Source: DATKNA01 sp963755755 (GTDB taxonomy: Bacteria > Actinomycetota > Actinomycetes > Actinomycetales > Kineosporiaceae). From it: a stretch of DNA of 64,000 nucleotides. The DNA is taken from positions 310,001 through 374,000 of the forward strand of contig CAVWLJ010000004.1 of NCBI GenBank assembly GCA_963755755.1, read 5' to 3'. Positions 9,177-18,016 of the stretch are shown here, piece after piece (within the stretch, counting starts at the first letter, position 1; every line of letters starts with the position of its first letter). The notes below the pieces were generated by a model. That model was not told where the DNA came from. It made no database searches and was given only the letters and a program-made list of their open reading frames with translations. A program made the position numbers and the translations under genes.

Positions 9177-10163
9177 ATGCGCTTCGGTCTCTTCGTCCCC
9201 CAGGGCTGGCGGCACGACCTCGTCGGCATCGACCCGGCGAAGCAGTGGGAGGCGATGCTCGGCGTCGCCCGGCTCGCCGAGGAGCTGCGCTTCGAGTCCG
9301 TCTGGGTCTACGACCACTTCCACACCGTCCCGGTCCCCAGCGACGAGGCCACCCACGAGGCATGGACGCTGATGGCCGCGCTCGGCGCCGCGACCAGCCG
9401 CGTCCGGCTCGGCCAGATGTGCACCTGCATGGGCTACCGGAACCCGATGTACCTGGCGAAGGTCGCGGCGACCGTGGACGCCGTGAGCGGCGGCCGCACG
9501 GAGATGGGCATCGGCGCCGGCTGGTACGAACACGAGTGGAACGCCTACGGCTACGGCTTCCCCACCGCCGGCGACCGCATCGCGATGCTGGCCGAAGGCG
9601 TGGAGATCATGAAGCAGGCGTGGACGAACGGGGTGGCGACGTACGCCGGCGAGCACTACCAGGTGGACGGGGCCATCTGCCGCCCCCTGCCGCTGCAGCC
9701 CGGCGGGATCCCGCTGTGGATCGCGGGCGGCGGCGAGCGCAAGACGCTGCGCCTCGCCGCGGAGCACGCCGACTACACGAACTTCGAGGGCAGCCTGGAG
9801 GGCTTCCGGCACAAGTCGCAGGTGCTCGCCGACCACTGCCGCGACCTCGGCCGCGACTTCGACGCCATCACCCGGTCGGCGAACTACAACGTGTTCATCG
9901 GCCGCGACGAGGCCGAGCTCGCCGACCGGCTGCGGACGTTCGAGGACCGGCTGCGGCCCTATCTCTCCGCGGAGGTCCTGGCGTCGACGGTGCAGCAGTA
10001 CACCACCGGGCCGCTCGTCGGGACGCCGGAGCAGATCGTCGAGCGGCTCACGGCCCTGCAGGACGCCGGCATGACGTACGCGATCGCCAACTTCCACGAG
10101 GCCGCGTACGACGACAGCGGCATCCGCCTGTATGCCGAGCAGGTGCTCCCCGCCCTGGCGTGA
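9177..10163 (+). CDS. LLM class F420-dependent oxidoreductase
   Basis: The 328-aa protein has the TIM-barrel pattern of luciferase-like monooxygenases. It starts MRFGLFVPQGW and has SVWVYDHFHT, LGQMCTCMGYRNP, VSGGRTEMGIGAGWYEHEW and a C-terminal GTPEQIVERLTALQDAG helix. This arrangement matches the actinobacterial F420-dependent subgroup (TIGR03560 type), most of whose substrates are unknown. Use of F420 rather than FMN is inferred from the subgroup. It precedes the acyl-CoA dehydrogenase by 21 bases, but that gene appears to have its own promoter. Confidence 0.85.
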   Translation: MRFGLFVPQGWRHDLVGIDPAKQWEAMLGVARLAEELRFESVWVYDHFHTVPVPSDEATHEAWTLMAALGAATSRVRLGQMCTCMGYRNPMYLAKVAATVDAVSGGRTEMGIGAGWYEHEWNAYGYGFPTAGDRIAMLAEGVEIMKQAWTNGVATYAGEHYQVDGAICRPLPLQPGGIPLWIAGGGERKTLRLAAEHADYTNFEGSLEGFRHKSQVLADHCRDLGRDFDAITRSANYNVFIGRDEAELADRLRTFEDRLRPYLSAEVLASTVQQYTTGPLVGTPEQIVERLTALQDAGMTYAIANFHEAAYDDSGIRLYAEQVLPALA

Positions 10164-10172
10164 GCGCCCCCG

Positions 10173-10178
10173 TAACCT
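10173..10178 (+). promoter_or_regulatory. -10 box of the acyl-CoA dehydrogenase gene, leaderless type
   Basis: TAACCT is followed by GAGGTC and then GTG 10185. GAGGTC immediately before the GTG is too close to act as a usual ribosome binding site. Confidence 0.45.
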
Positions 10179-10184
10179 GAGGTC

Positions 10185-11357
10185 GTGACCGCCTCCGACG
10201 CCCTCGCCGCCTTCCCGCACTTCGCCCTCTCGGAGGACCACGAAGAGCTCCGGCAGGCCGTCCGGAACCTCGCCGAGGACAAGATCGCGCCGCACGCGGC
10301 GGAGGCCGACGAGAAGGCGGAGTTCCCGCAGGCGTCGTACGAGGCGCTCGTCGCGTCCGACTTCCACGCACCGCACATCCCCGAGGAGTACGACGGGGTC
10401 GGCGCGGACGCGCTGGCGACGTGCATCGTCATCGAGGAGGTCGCCCGCGCCTGCGCGTCGACGTCCCTGGTCCCGGCGGTCAACAAGCTCGGCACGATGC
10501 CCCTGATCCTGGCGGCGTCCGAGGACGTCAAGCGGCGCTACCTGCCGCCGGTCGCCCGAGGCGAGGCGATGTTCAGCTACGGGCTCTCCGAGCGCGAGGC
10601 CGGCAGCGACACGGCGTCCCTGCGCACCCGGGCCCGGCGGGACGGCGACGACTGGATCCTCGACGGCCAGAAGAGCTGGATCAGCAATGCCGGCCTCAGC
10701 GAGTACTACACGGTGCTCGCCGTCACGGACCCCGACGGCCCGCGCGGCCGCAACGTCACCGCCTTCGTCGTGGAGAAGGGCGACGAGGGGTTCTCGATCG
10801 CGCCGCCGGAGCGCAAGCTCGGGATCAAGGGCAGCCCGACCTGCGAGCTGCGGTTCGACGCCGTCCGGATCCCCGGCGACCGGGTCGTGGGCGAGATCGG
10901 CGCCGGCCTGAAGATCGCGCTGCGGACGCTGGACCACACCCGGATCACCATCGGCGCGCAGGCCGTGGGCATCGCGCAGGGCGCGCTCGACGTCGCGACC
11001 GGCTACGTCAAGGAGCGGCGCCAGTTCGGCCAGGCGATCGCCGACTTCCAGGGCATCCAGTTCGTGCTCGCCGACATGGCCATGACGCTGGAGGCCGCAC
11101 GGCAGCTCGTCTACGTCGCCGCGTCGAAGAGCGAGCGGAACGACGCCGACCTCTCCTTCTTCGGCGCCGCCGCCAAGTGCTTCGCCTCCGACGCCGCGAT
11201 GCAGATCACGACGGACGCCGTCCAGCTCCTCGGCGGCTACGGCTACACCAGGGACTACCCGGTCGAGCGCATGATGCGGGACGCCAAGATCACACAGATC
11301 TACGAGGGGACGAACCAGATCCAGCGCGTGGTCATGGCCCGGCAGCTGCTCCGCTGA
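10185..11357 (+). CDS. fadE25: Acyl-CoA dehydrogenase, FadE25 type
   Basis: This FAD enzyme makes the 2,3-double bond in acyl-CoA. The 390-aa protein has the family signature SEREAGSD, the FAD-binding stretch QKSWISNAG, RKLGIKGSPT, QLLGGYGYTRDYPVERMMRD and the QIYEGTNQIQR end with the catalytic glutamate. Residue for residue it resembles mycobacterial FadE25 (HIPEEYDG, IVIEEVAR, AVNKLGTM), a paralogue found next to purE in M. tuberculosis. Here seven other genes separate them. Its physiological acyl substrate is not established. Confidence 0.88.
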   Translation: MTASDALAAFPHFALSEDHEELRQAVRNLAEDKIAPHAAEADEKAEFPQASYEALVASDFHAPHIPEEYDGVGADALATCIVIEEVARACASTSLVPAVNKLGTMPLILAASEDVKRRYLPPVARGEAMFSYGLSEREAGSDTASLRTRARRDGDDWILDGQKSWISNAGLSEYYTVLAVTDPDGPRGRNVTAFVVEKGDEGFSIAPPERKLGIKGSPTCELRFDAVRIPGDRVVGEIGAGLKIALRTLDHTRITIGAQAVGIAQGALDVATGYVKERRQFGQAIADFQGIQFVLADMAMTLEAARQLVYVAASKSERNDADLSFFGAAAKCFASDAAMQITTDAVQLLGGYGYTRDYPVERMMRDAKITQIYEGTNQIQRVVMARQLLR

Positions 11358-11385
11358 GGGGTGCCGCGCGGTCGGGGGAAGCACG

Positions 11386-11391
11386 TACCGT
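11386..11391 (+). promoter_or_regulatory. -10 box of rocD, leaderless type
   Basis: TACCGT, 6 bases (GCGGTC), then ATG 11398. Confidence 0.5.
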
Positions 11392-11397
11392 GCGGTC

Positions 11398-12621
11398 ATG
11401 AGCGCGCTGCCCGAGGTCGTGGCCACCCACATCGCCCCCAACTACCACCCGCTGCCCGTCGTCGTCGCCGAAGCGGCCGGCTCCTGGGTCACGGACGCCG
11501 ACGGCCGGCGGTACCTGGACTTCCTCTCGGCCTACTCGGCGCTGAACTTCGGCCACGCCCACCCGGTGCTGCTGGACGCCGCGCGCCGGCAGCTCGACCG
11601 CGTCACCCTGACCAGCCGGGCCTTCCTGCACGACCAGCTGGAGGCCTTCTGCACCGAGCTCGCCGCCCTCGCCGGCACGCTCGACCCCCGGCTCGACACC
11701 GTGCTGCCGATGAACACCGGCGCGGAGGCCGTCGAGACCGCGATCAAGATGAGCCGCAAGTGGGGGTACGACGTCAAGGGCGTGCCCGACGGCCAGGCGA
11801 CCATCGTGGTGGCCGCCGACAACTTCCACGGCCGGACGACCACGATCGTCAGCTTCTCGACGGACCCGGAGACGCGTGCCGGCTTCGGCCCCTTCACGCC
11901 GGGCTTCCGGGTGGTGCCCTACGGGGACGCCGACGCTCTCGCCTCCGCGGTCGACGCGACGACCGTGGCGGTGCTGCTCGAGCCGATCCAGGGCGAGGCC
12001 GGGGTCATCGTGCCGCCGCCCGGCTACCTGGCCGACGTCCGCCGGATCTGCGACGCCTCCGGCGCGCTCTTCGTCGCCGACGAGATCCAGGCCGGGCTCG
12101 GCCGGGTGGGGACGACGTTCGCGGTGCAGCGCGAGGGCGTCCGGCCGGACGCGCTGATCCTCGGCAAGGCCCTCGGTGGCGGCATCGTGCCCGTCTCCGC
12201 GGTCGTCGCCCCGCGCGAGATCCTCGGCGTCCTCACCGCGGGCACGCACGGGAGCACCTTCGGGGGCAACCCGCTCGCCTGCGCCGTCGGGCGGGCCGTC
12301 GTCGGTCTGCTCGCGACCGGCGAGTACCAGGAGCGGTCCCGCGTCCTCGGGAAGCACCTGCACGAGCGACTGAGCGGGCTCGTCGGGCGCGGTCTGACCG
12401 CCGTCCGCGGGGCCGGGCTGTGGGCCGGCATCGACGTCGACCCTGCGGCCGGCACGGGGCGCGGCGTGTGCGAGGGGCTGGCCGAGCGGGGCGTGCTCGC
12501 CAAGGAGACGCACGGCGCCACCCTGCGGCTGGCGCCTCCGCTGGTGATCAGCGAGGCCGACCTGGATCTCGGGCTGGACCGGCTCGAGGAGGTCCTGGCC
12601 GCGAGGTTCGCCCGCGTCTGA
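11398..12621 (+). CDS. rocD: Ornithine aminotransferase
   Basis: RocD transfers the delta-amino group of ornithine to 2-oxoglutarate, giving glutamate semialdehyde on the arginine-to-proline/glutamate route. The 407-aa class-III aminotransferase begins with NYHPLPVVVAEAAGSWV, has LPMNTGAEAVETAIK at the phosphate-binding site, ADNFHGRTTTIVSFS, LLEPIQGEAGVI and VADEIQAGLGR. The PLP-binding lysine is in LILGKALGGG. The YSALNFGHAHP segment is typical of ornithine rather than acetylornithine aminotransferases. Confidence 0.92.
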   Translation: MSALPEVVATHIAPNYHPLPVVVAEAAGSWVTDADGRRYLDFLSAYSALNFGHAHPVLLDAARRQLDRVTLTSRAFLHDQLEAFCTELAALAGTLDPRLDTVLPMNTGAEAVETAIKMSRKWGYDVKGVPDGQATIVVAADNFHGRTTTIVSFSTDPETRAGFGPFTPGFRVVPYGDADALASAVDATTVAVLLEPIQGEAGVIVPPPGYLADVRRICDASGALFVADEIQAGLGRVGTTFAVQREGVRPDALILGKALGGGIVPVSAVVAPREILGVLTAGTHGSTFGGNPLACAVGRAVVGLLATGEYQERSRVLGKHLHERLSGLVGRGLTAVRGAGLWAGIDVDPAAGTGRGVCEGLAERGVLAKETHGATLRLAPPLVISEADLDLGLDRLEEVLAARFARV

Positions 12622-12692
12622 TCGTGTCGGTGCTGGCCGGATCGTCCCCGCATGCGCCAGGATGAGCCGTTCCGGACCCCCGGGGAGGGATC

Positions 12693-13604
12693 ATGGGGAT
12701 TTCCCGTCGCCGCACGGCGGCGGTCGGGTGCGCGTTCGTGCTCGTGGGCGTCGCCGGCGTGGGCGCAGCGACGGCGGCGCCCCGGCCCGCGACGCCGACG
12801 CCCCCACCGGCAACGCCGACCCCCGCGCCGCCCGCGATGCAGCGGACCTCGGCGTCCGTCGCGGCACCGGCGCTCGCCACAACCGCCACAGCGCGTTCCC
12901 GGCTCGCTCTGAGCGTCGGACGCGGCTCCACGCTGGTCGTGGTCGGGGTCCTCACCCGCGCCTCCAACGGGACGCCGCTCCCGCAGCGGGTCGTCGACGT
13001 CTACGTCCGGACGGCGGACACCGGCACCTGGCGGTTCGCGACCGCGGTGCGGACCTCGAGCAGCGGTCGGGCGGTGTACCGGCTCCCCGACCGGCCCCGA
13101 CTACAGATCACCCTCCGGTTCGCCGGCAGCAGCCGCTTCACGCCCGCCGCGAGCGTGACCATCGTCCCGGACCCGTCCGCGACCGCCATGCAGCCCGGCC
13201 TGGTCCGGGCGCTGGCCTCGGCGAAGGCGGCGGCGCGGCGCGCCGGCCACAGCCTCGTCGTCAACTCCGGCTACCGGAACTGGACAACGCAGCAGCGGAT
13301 GTATGCCGCAGCGGTGCGGACGTACGGTTCGGCCCGCGTGGCCCGGCGCTGGGTGCTCCCTCCGCAGGAGTCGACGCACGTGCGCGGTCTCGCCGCCGAC
13401 ATCGGGACGCCGGCGACCGCGGCCTGGCTCACCCGGCACGGCGCCGCGTTCGGACTGTGCCGCGCGTACGGGAACGAGCCCTGGCACTTCGAGTACCGAC
13501 CGGACTGGATCAAGGCCTTCCACGGCCGGTGCCCGGCACCCGTCCCGCTGCCGGGCGACCCGGATCCGCTCAGCCCCGCCCCGCGGGTCGCCGTCGTGTT
13601 CTGA
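12693..13604 (+). CDS. Secreted VanY-like D-alanyl-D-alanine carboxypeptidase (M15B)
   Basis: A signal peptide (residues 1-29) and a Pro/Thr-rich linker lead to a beta-rich segment of about 80 residues, which looks like an Ig-type or adhesion module. From about residue 168 follows the M15 peptidase domain. NSGYR is at 191-195, STHVRGLAADIG at 227-238 and NEPWHFEYR at 261-269; H229, D236 and H265 are the expected zinc ligands and E262 the catalytic base. Such enzymes trim the terminal D-Ala of peptidoglycan stem peptides. GGGAGGG precedes the ATG. It stands at the head of the surface polysaccharide region. Confidence 0.87.
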   Translation: MGISRRRTAAVGCAFVLVGVAGVGAATAAPRPATPTPPPATPTPAPPAMQRTSASVAAPALATTATARSRLALSVGRGSTLVVVGVLTRASNGTPLPQRVVDVYVRTADTGTWRFATAVRTSSSGRAVYRLPDRPRLQITLRFAGSSRFTPAASVTIVPDPSATAMQPGLVRALASAKAAARRAGHSLVVNSGYRNWTTQQRMYAAAVRTYGSARVARRWVLPPQESTHVRGLAADIGTPATAAWLTRHGAAFGLCRAYGNEPWHFEYRPDWIKAFHGRCPAPVPLPGDPDPLSPAPRVAVVF

Positions 13605-13667
13605 CATCTTGCGGTGCCCCGGCCGCGCCTCCGCGGGCTTCGGACGACATCGGGAGATACTGCCCGG

Positions 13668-15223
13668 ATGCCGACACGTCCCGCGTCGCCGAGATCACCC
13701 AAGGTGATGGGTGCGCGGGTGGTGCCCTTCCCGGCGTCGACGCAGCGTGGTGAGGCGCCGGGGCCGGTTCCATCCGGCGGGGCGGCCGCCGCGGAGGCGC
13801 CGGACGCCGCTGCGGAGGGGAGCGTCCGGGCCGCCACCCGTCCGCAGCCGCCGGCGATCGCTGGTCCGGCGGGCCGTGTCGCTCGTCGTCCTGACCCTCG
13901 TGCTGCCGGGCTCAGCGCACTGGGTCGCGGGGAACCGGCGCGTCGCGAAGGCGGCCCTCGGCGTGGCCGCCGGCTGCGTCGCCCTGGGCCTGATCCTCGC
14001 GCTGCTGGCCGCGGTCGACGTCGGCGCCGCCGTCGGTCTCCTCGCGGACAGCACCGTGCTCCGGACGCTCGCCGTCCTGCTCGTCCTGGCGGGCCTCGGC
14101 GAGGCCCTCCTGCTCGCGGACGCCTGGCGGCTCGGGCGGCCCGCGTCGCTGCCCCGCAGGGTCCGGCCGATGATCGCGGCGGGCACGGCGCTGGCCGTTC
14201 TGCTGGTCTCCGCCGGAGCCGTCGCCGGGGCTCGCCGCGCCTGGGCGGGTGCCGGGCTGCTCGACGACGTGTTCCACGGGCGGCACCGCGTCCGGCGCGG
14301 TCGACGGCCGGTACACGGTGCTCCTGCTCGGCGGGGACGCCGGACCGGACCGCGTCGGCACCCGGCCCGACAGCGTGACGCTCGCCAGCATCGACGCCAC
14401 GACCGGGCGGACGGTGCTCTTCGGCCTGCCGCGCAACCTGGAGGACGTCCCGTTCGCCCCCGGATCGCCCGCGGCGCGTGCGATGCCGGGCGGCTGGTCG
14501 TGCGGGGACACCTGCCTGCTCAACGCCATCTACACCTGGGGCGGCCAGCACGCCGATCTCTTCCAGGGCGTGCGGGACCCCGGAGCCGAGGCGATGAAGG
14601 AGGCCGTCTCGGGCGTCACCGGGCTGCCCGTGAACTACTACGTGCTCATCGACCTCGCCGGCTTCCGTCAGCTCGTCGACGCCCTCGGCGGGATCACGGT
14701 GACGGTGAAGCAACCCGTACCGATCGGCGGGGGGACCTCGCGGGTCAAGGGCTACATCAAGCCCGGCACGCAGCACCTGGACGGCTACCACGCGCTGTGG
14801 TTCGCGCGGTCGCGGCACGGCGCGAGCGACTACGCCCGGATGCAGCGCCAGCGGTGCGTGATGAACGCCATGCTCCACCAGCTCGACCCCGCCGGCGTGC
14901 TCACGCACTTCGAGGACATCGCCGCGGCCGGCGGCAAGGTCGTCAGCACGGACCTGCCCGCCGGAGAGCTCGGCCGGTTCGTCGGTCTGGCCGCCGGGGC
15001 CCGGAGCCGGCCGCTGACGAGCGTGCAGTTCGTGCCGCCGCTCGTCGACCCCGCCCACCCCGACTTCGCGGCCGTTCGCGCCAAGGTGGCCTCGACGCTG
15101 CGTGCCTCCGCCTCCGACGCCTCGCCCTCACCCAGCGGGGCCTCCCCGGGACCGAGCGCGGGTCCCGCCGCGCAGGGAGCGCCCGAGGCGCACGACCTCC
15201 AGGCGGTCTGCTCGGTGTCGTGA
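13668..15223 (+). CDS. LCP family glycopolymer transferase with multi-spanning N terminus, frameshifted
   Basis: The C-terminal half is an LCP domain: YTVLLLGGDAGPDRVGTRPD, FGLPRNLEDVPF, VNYYVLIDLAGFRQLVDALGG and WFARSRHGASDYARMQRQR carry the conserved Asp and Arg residues. Before it come four hydrophobic segments (RRAVSLVVLTLVLPGSAHW; AALGVAAGCVALGLILALL; RTLAVLLVLAGLGEALLLA; MIAAGTALAVLLVSAGAV) instead of the single anchor usual in LCP proteins. The start at ATG 13668 is supported by GATACT 6 bases upstream. Two indels, near 13810-13850 and 14275, must be undone to join the three frames. Its position suggests it attaches the polymer made by the cluster. Confidence 0.8.
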
Positions 15224-15239
15224 CCAGTGCTCCCCTTGA

Positions 15240-16709
15240 TCACGCCCGGGTCCCGCTCTGCGCCGGCACCCCTTCCGCCGGCGAGGTCATGCGGATCCTC
15301 GCCTCGTGCGCGCCGGGGCCTGCCAGGCTCCAGCCGAGACCGTCCGGCACGACCTCGGTCTCCGCGCGCCGGCGCCACCAGGCCGCCACCTCCTTCGGCA
15401 GCGGTCGCCAGACCTCGGGGTCGGCGGCGACGGTGGTCAGCAGCTCCTCGTAGGCGGGCAGCGCGGGGGCGGCGTGCACGTAGTCCGGGTGCGTCAGGAC
15501 GACGGCGAGGCCACCGCGCTCACGGATCCATGCGACCTTGTCGAGCCACGTCCTCGCGTCCCGCGCGCGGAGGATGACGAAGAGCGTGTGGTCCTGCGGG
15601 AGCGTGATGGGCAGCTCGACGACGTCCCCGACGAAGAACGGCAGCAGGCTGCAGCAGCCGCCGGGCTGCGGCTCGTAGGGGTCGGTGTCGGGGAACGAGG
15701 AGTCGTAGGCGAACGGCAGCCGGGCCATCGTGTCCCAGCTCCGGTGCGTGGCGGGGGAGCGGAAGCCGACTGCCCCCCAGCGCTCGGCGTGCCGGCGCAT
15801 CTCGGGCAGCCGCTGCTCGACGTGGCCCGGCTCCAGGTCGCGGCCGTCGTGGTGGAGGCCGTGCAGCCCCACCTCGTTGCTCGACGTCTGCAGGTCCACC
15901 ACGAGGTCGTCGGGCACCGTGTACCGCCCCGGCACGAAGTTCCACGACGACCGCGAGCCGGTCCGCTCCTCGACGGCCCGGAGGAGCGGCATCCGGCGCA
16001 GACCCTCGTCCGTCTCGACGTCGTGGGTCAGGACGATCGCCCAGCGGTGACCGTCGGGCCACGGGGCGATCCACGGGACGGGCCTGCCGGCCAACGCGGT
16101 CGCCCACACGAGGACGCGGTCGAGGAGGTCGTCCAGGGACGGCTCGACCGGCCACCGCGGGAACGGGGTGCGGCCCTGAACCCGGCTGTAGAGGCGGCGT
16201 GCGGCGATCTGAAGGCGCCGCGGCAGTGCGGGCCGCACCGTGTAGTAGGACGACACCGCCGCACGGCGCAGTCGGCCGCCCGCTCCGCCGGCCCCCTCCG
16301 TGGGGTCGTTGTACCGCTCGCTCCAGAAGGCCGTCAGCACCTCGCTCGGGTCGAACGGGAGCAGGACGCTGCCGTCGTCCGCCGTCCAGATCGACGCCGA
16401 TGTCGCGCCCGCCGCGTCGGTCACGGGCTCGGCTCGTCGCCACCCGGCTGGGGACGCCGCGAGCGCGGGCGCGAGCTCGGCGTCCGGCAGGAGAGAGCCG
16501 TGGAACCAGGAGTCGCCGACGCGGAACCGCTGCGGCGGCGTCGCCCTCGCCACGGGCCAGAACAGGGCCGGCGCCGGCGAGGCCGTCGCTGCCAGCCGTC
16601 CCCACCGTCCAGGAAGGCCCACCGAGCCGGGGTCGGCGGCCCCGACCTCGACCCGATACGGAACGCGCAGGTGATCGAAAGGCAGGAACGGGTGCGAACT
16701 CGTGAACAT
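15240..16709 (-). CDS. Polysaccharide deacetylase-like (NodB-type) protein
   Basis: The 489-aa protein has an N-terminal region of about 215 residues without recognised domain and then a NodB-like fold: LTHDVE (227-232, metal-binding and catalytic Asp), GLHGLHHDG (281-289, the H-x3-H metal pair) and GFRSPATHR (316-323). Large proteins of this form occur in exopolysaccharide clusters of many bacteria and may remove N-acetyl groups or merely bind sugar. There is no clear signal peptide, so a cytoplasmic location is possible, unlike typical secreted deacetylases. ATG 16709 follows GAGGAGG by 9 bases. The gene ends 17 bases from the convergent LCP gene. Confidence 0.78.
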   Translation of the reverse strand: MFTSSHPFLPFDHLRVPYRVEVGAADPGSVGLPGRWGRLAATASPAPALFWPVARATPPQRFRVGDSWFHGSLLPDAELAPALAASPAGWRRAEPVTDAAGATSASIWTADDGSVLLPFDPSEVLTAFWSERYNDPTEGAGGAGGRLRRAAVSSYYTVRPALPRRLQIAARRLYSRVQGRTPFPRWPVEPSLDDLLDRVLVWATALAGRPVPWIAPWPDGHRWAIVLTHDVETDEGLRRMPLLRAVEERTGSRSSWNFVPGRYTVPDDLVVDLQTSSNEVGLHGLHHDGRDLEPGHVEQRLPEMRRHAERWGAVGFRSPATHRSWDTMARLPFAYDSSFPDTDPYEPQPGGCCSLLPFFVGDVVELPITLPQDHTLFVILRARDARTWLDKVAWIRERGGLAVVLTHPDYVHAAPALPAYEELLTTVAADPEVWRPLPKEVAAWWRRRAETEVVPDGLGWSLAGPGAHEARIRMTSPAEGVPAQSGTRA

Positions 16710-16836
16710 CGCCGTCGACCTCCTCGGACCCGGCGGGTGACCGTCGGCCGGCGGCGCGCCCCTGTTCGAGCCACCCCCCTGTGCCGCGGACCCACCGTAA
16801 CGGCGGGGTCGTGCCGATGGCAGTAGGTGACGGCGG

Positions 16837-16854
16837 GGAGATTGTGGAGATTGT
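16837..16854 (+). repeat. Tandem 9-bp repeat in a divergent promoter region
   Basis: GGAGATTGT occurs twice in a row (16837-16845 and 16846-16854) within the 195-base gap between the deacetylase-like gene and the FemAB-like gene. It could be a regulator half-site pair, but nothing else supports that. Confidence 0.35.
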
Positions 16855-16904
16855 CCAGGGCGAATGGATGGACGTGTCCTCCCCGAGCGTGCTGCAGTGA
16901 GGCG

Positions 16905-17945
16905 ATGACAGGCAGTGGCACGCTGGACGTGGTCGCCATCGACCATCCGGACTGGTCCAGCTTCGTGGCGCGTCACCCGGAGGCGACGTGCTTCCACCAG
17001 CCGGCGTGGGCATCGCTCATCGCCGCGACGTACCGCTTGCGCGCCTTCGCCCTCGTACATCGGGATGCGGCGGGGGCCGTCGTCGCCGGTCTGCCGCTCG
17101 TCGAGGTACGCCGCCCGGCAGGGTCGCGACGCTGGATCTGCCTGCCGTTCACGGACATGTGCGGACCCCTGGCGACGGCTGACGGCGCCGTCGCGGCCCT
17201 GCTCCGCGAAGCGGACGACCTCCGGCGCCGGATGCGGGTGGCGGACCTCGTGATCCGCGACGCCGTCCCGGTGCCCGAGTTCTCGGCACGCGACGTCGCC
17301 GTGACGCATCGGCTCGCGCTCGGAGTGACCGCCGAGGGCAGGGCACCGAAGCGGCGCGGATCCGTCCGGCGCGCGATCGCGGCCGCCGAGCGCAGCGGCG
17401 TCCGGGTGCGTCTCGGAGACCGGCAGAGCGACCTGGTCGGAGAGTTCTACCGACTGCACGTCCTCACGCGGCGGCGGCAAGGGGTCCCGGTGCAGCCGCG
17501 CCGCTACTTCGAGCTGCTGTGGACGGCGATGATCGAGCCAGGGAACGGCGTCGTCGCGCTCGCGGAGCACCAGGACTCGGTGATCGCGGGAGCCGTGTTC
17601 CTCACGGGCGGCGAGACGATCACCTACAAGTACGGTGCCTCGGACGACCAGTTCTGGCCGCTCCGGCCCAACCATGCCGTGATGGCCCGCGCCATCTCCT
17701 GGGCGACCGAGCAGGGCTTCGCATGGTTCGACTTCGGCCGCTCCGATCTGGACAATCCCGGCCTCGTACGGTTCAAGGAGACCTGGGGTGCGGTGGGGGA
17801 GCCGCTGACGTACGTGTCGGCCTCCGGCGATGTCGCCTACGGCGGACCACAGCATGCGCTGACGCTCCTGGGAGGTGTCATCCGGAGGTCGCCACCGACC
17901 GTCTGCCGGGCGATTGGGGAGCTGCTCTACCGATTTGCCGCTTGA
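16905..17945 (+). CDS. FemAB/GNAT-like protein of a polysaccharide cluster
   Basis: The 346-aa protein shows the double acetyltransferase-fold layout of the FemAB/BioF2-like group: FHQPAWASLIAATYRLRAF near the N terminus, a middle RRAIAAAERSGV helix, and YRLHVLTRRRQGVPVQP, ITYKYGASDDQFW and FDFGRSDLDNPGLVRFKE in the C-terminal half. Related proteins sit in exopolysaccharide loci (exosortase/PEP-CTERM and others) and are thought to transfer an amino-acyl or acyl group; the donor here is unknown. The ATG at 16905 is the first plausible start, with only a weak ribosome binding site. A second member lies at 24.7-25.9 kb. Confidence 0.75.
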   Translation: MTGSGTLDVVAIDHPDWSSFVARHPEATCFHQPAWASLIAATYRLRAFALVHRDAAGAVVAGLPLVEVRRPAGSRRWICLPFTDMCGPLATADGAVAALLREADDLRRRMRVADLVIRDAVPVPEFSARDVAVTHRLALGVTAEGRAPKRRGSVRRAIAAAERSGVRVRLGDRQSDLVGEFYRLHVLTRRRQGVPVQPRRYFELLWTAMIEPGNGVVALAEHQDSVIAGAVFLTGGETITYKYGASDDQFWPLRPNHAVMARAISWATEQGFAWFDFGRSDLDNPGLVRFKETWGAVGEPLTYVSASGDVAYGGPQHALTLLGGVIRRSPPTVCRAIGELLYRFAA

Positions 17946-18016
17946 CGCCGGTCACGTCCGGAATCGAGAGTCTGTAGCAACGGAATTGGGGGAGGTTCCC
18001 GGATGAGGCGTGCTTC

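Noticed and set aside
9078..11441. A 787-codon minus-strand frame opposite the LLM oxidoreductase and fadE25
   Set aside because: Same reason: Asp/Arg/His-rich shadow peptide, while both plus-strand genes are full length with clear motifs and promoters.
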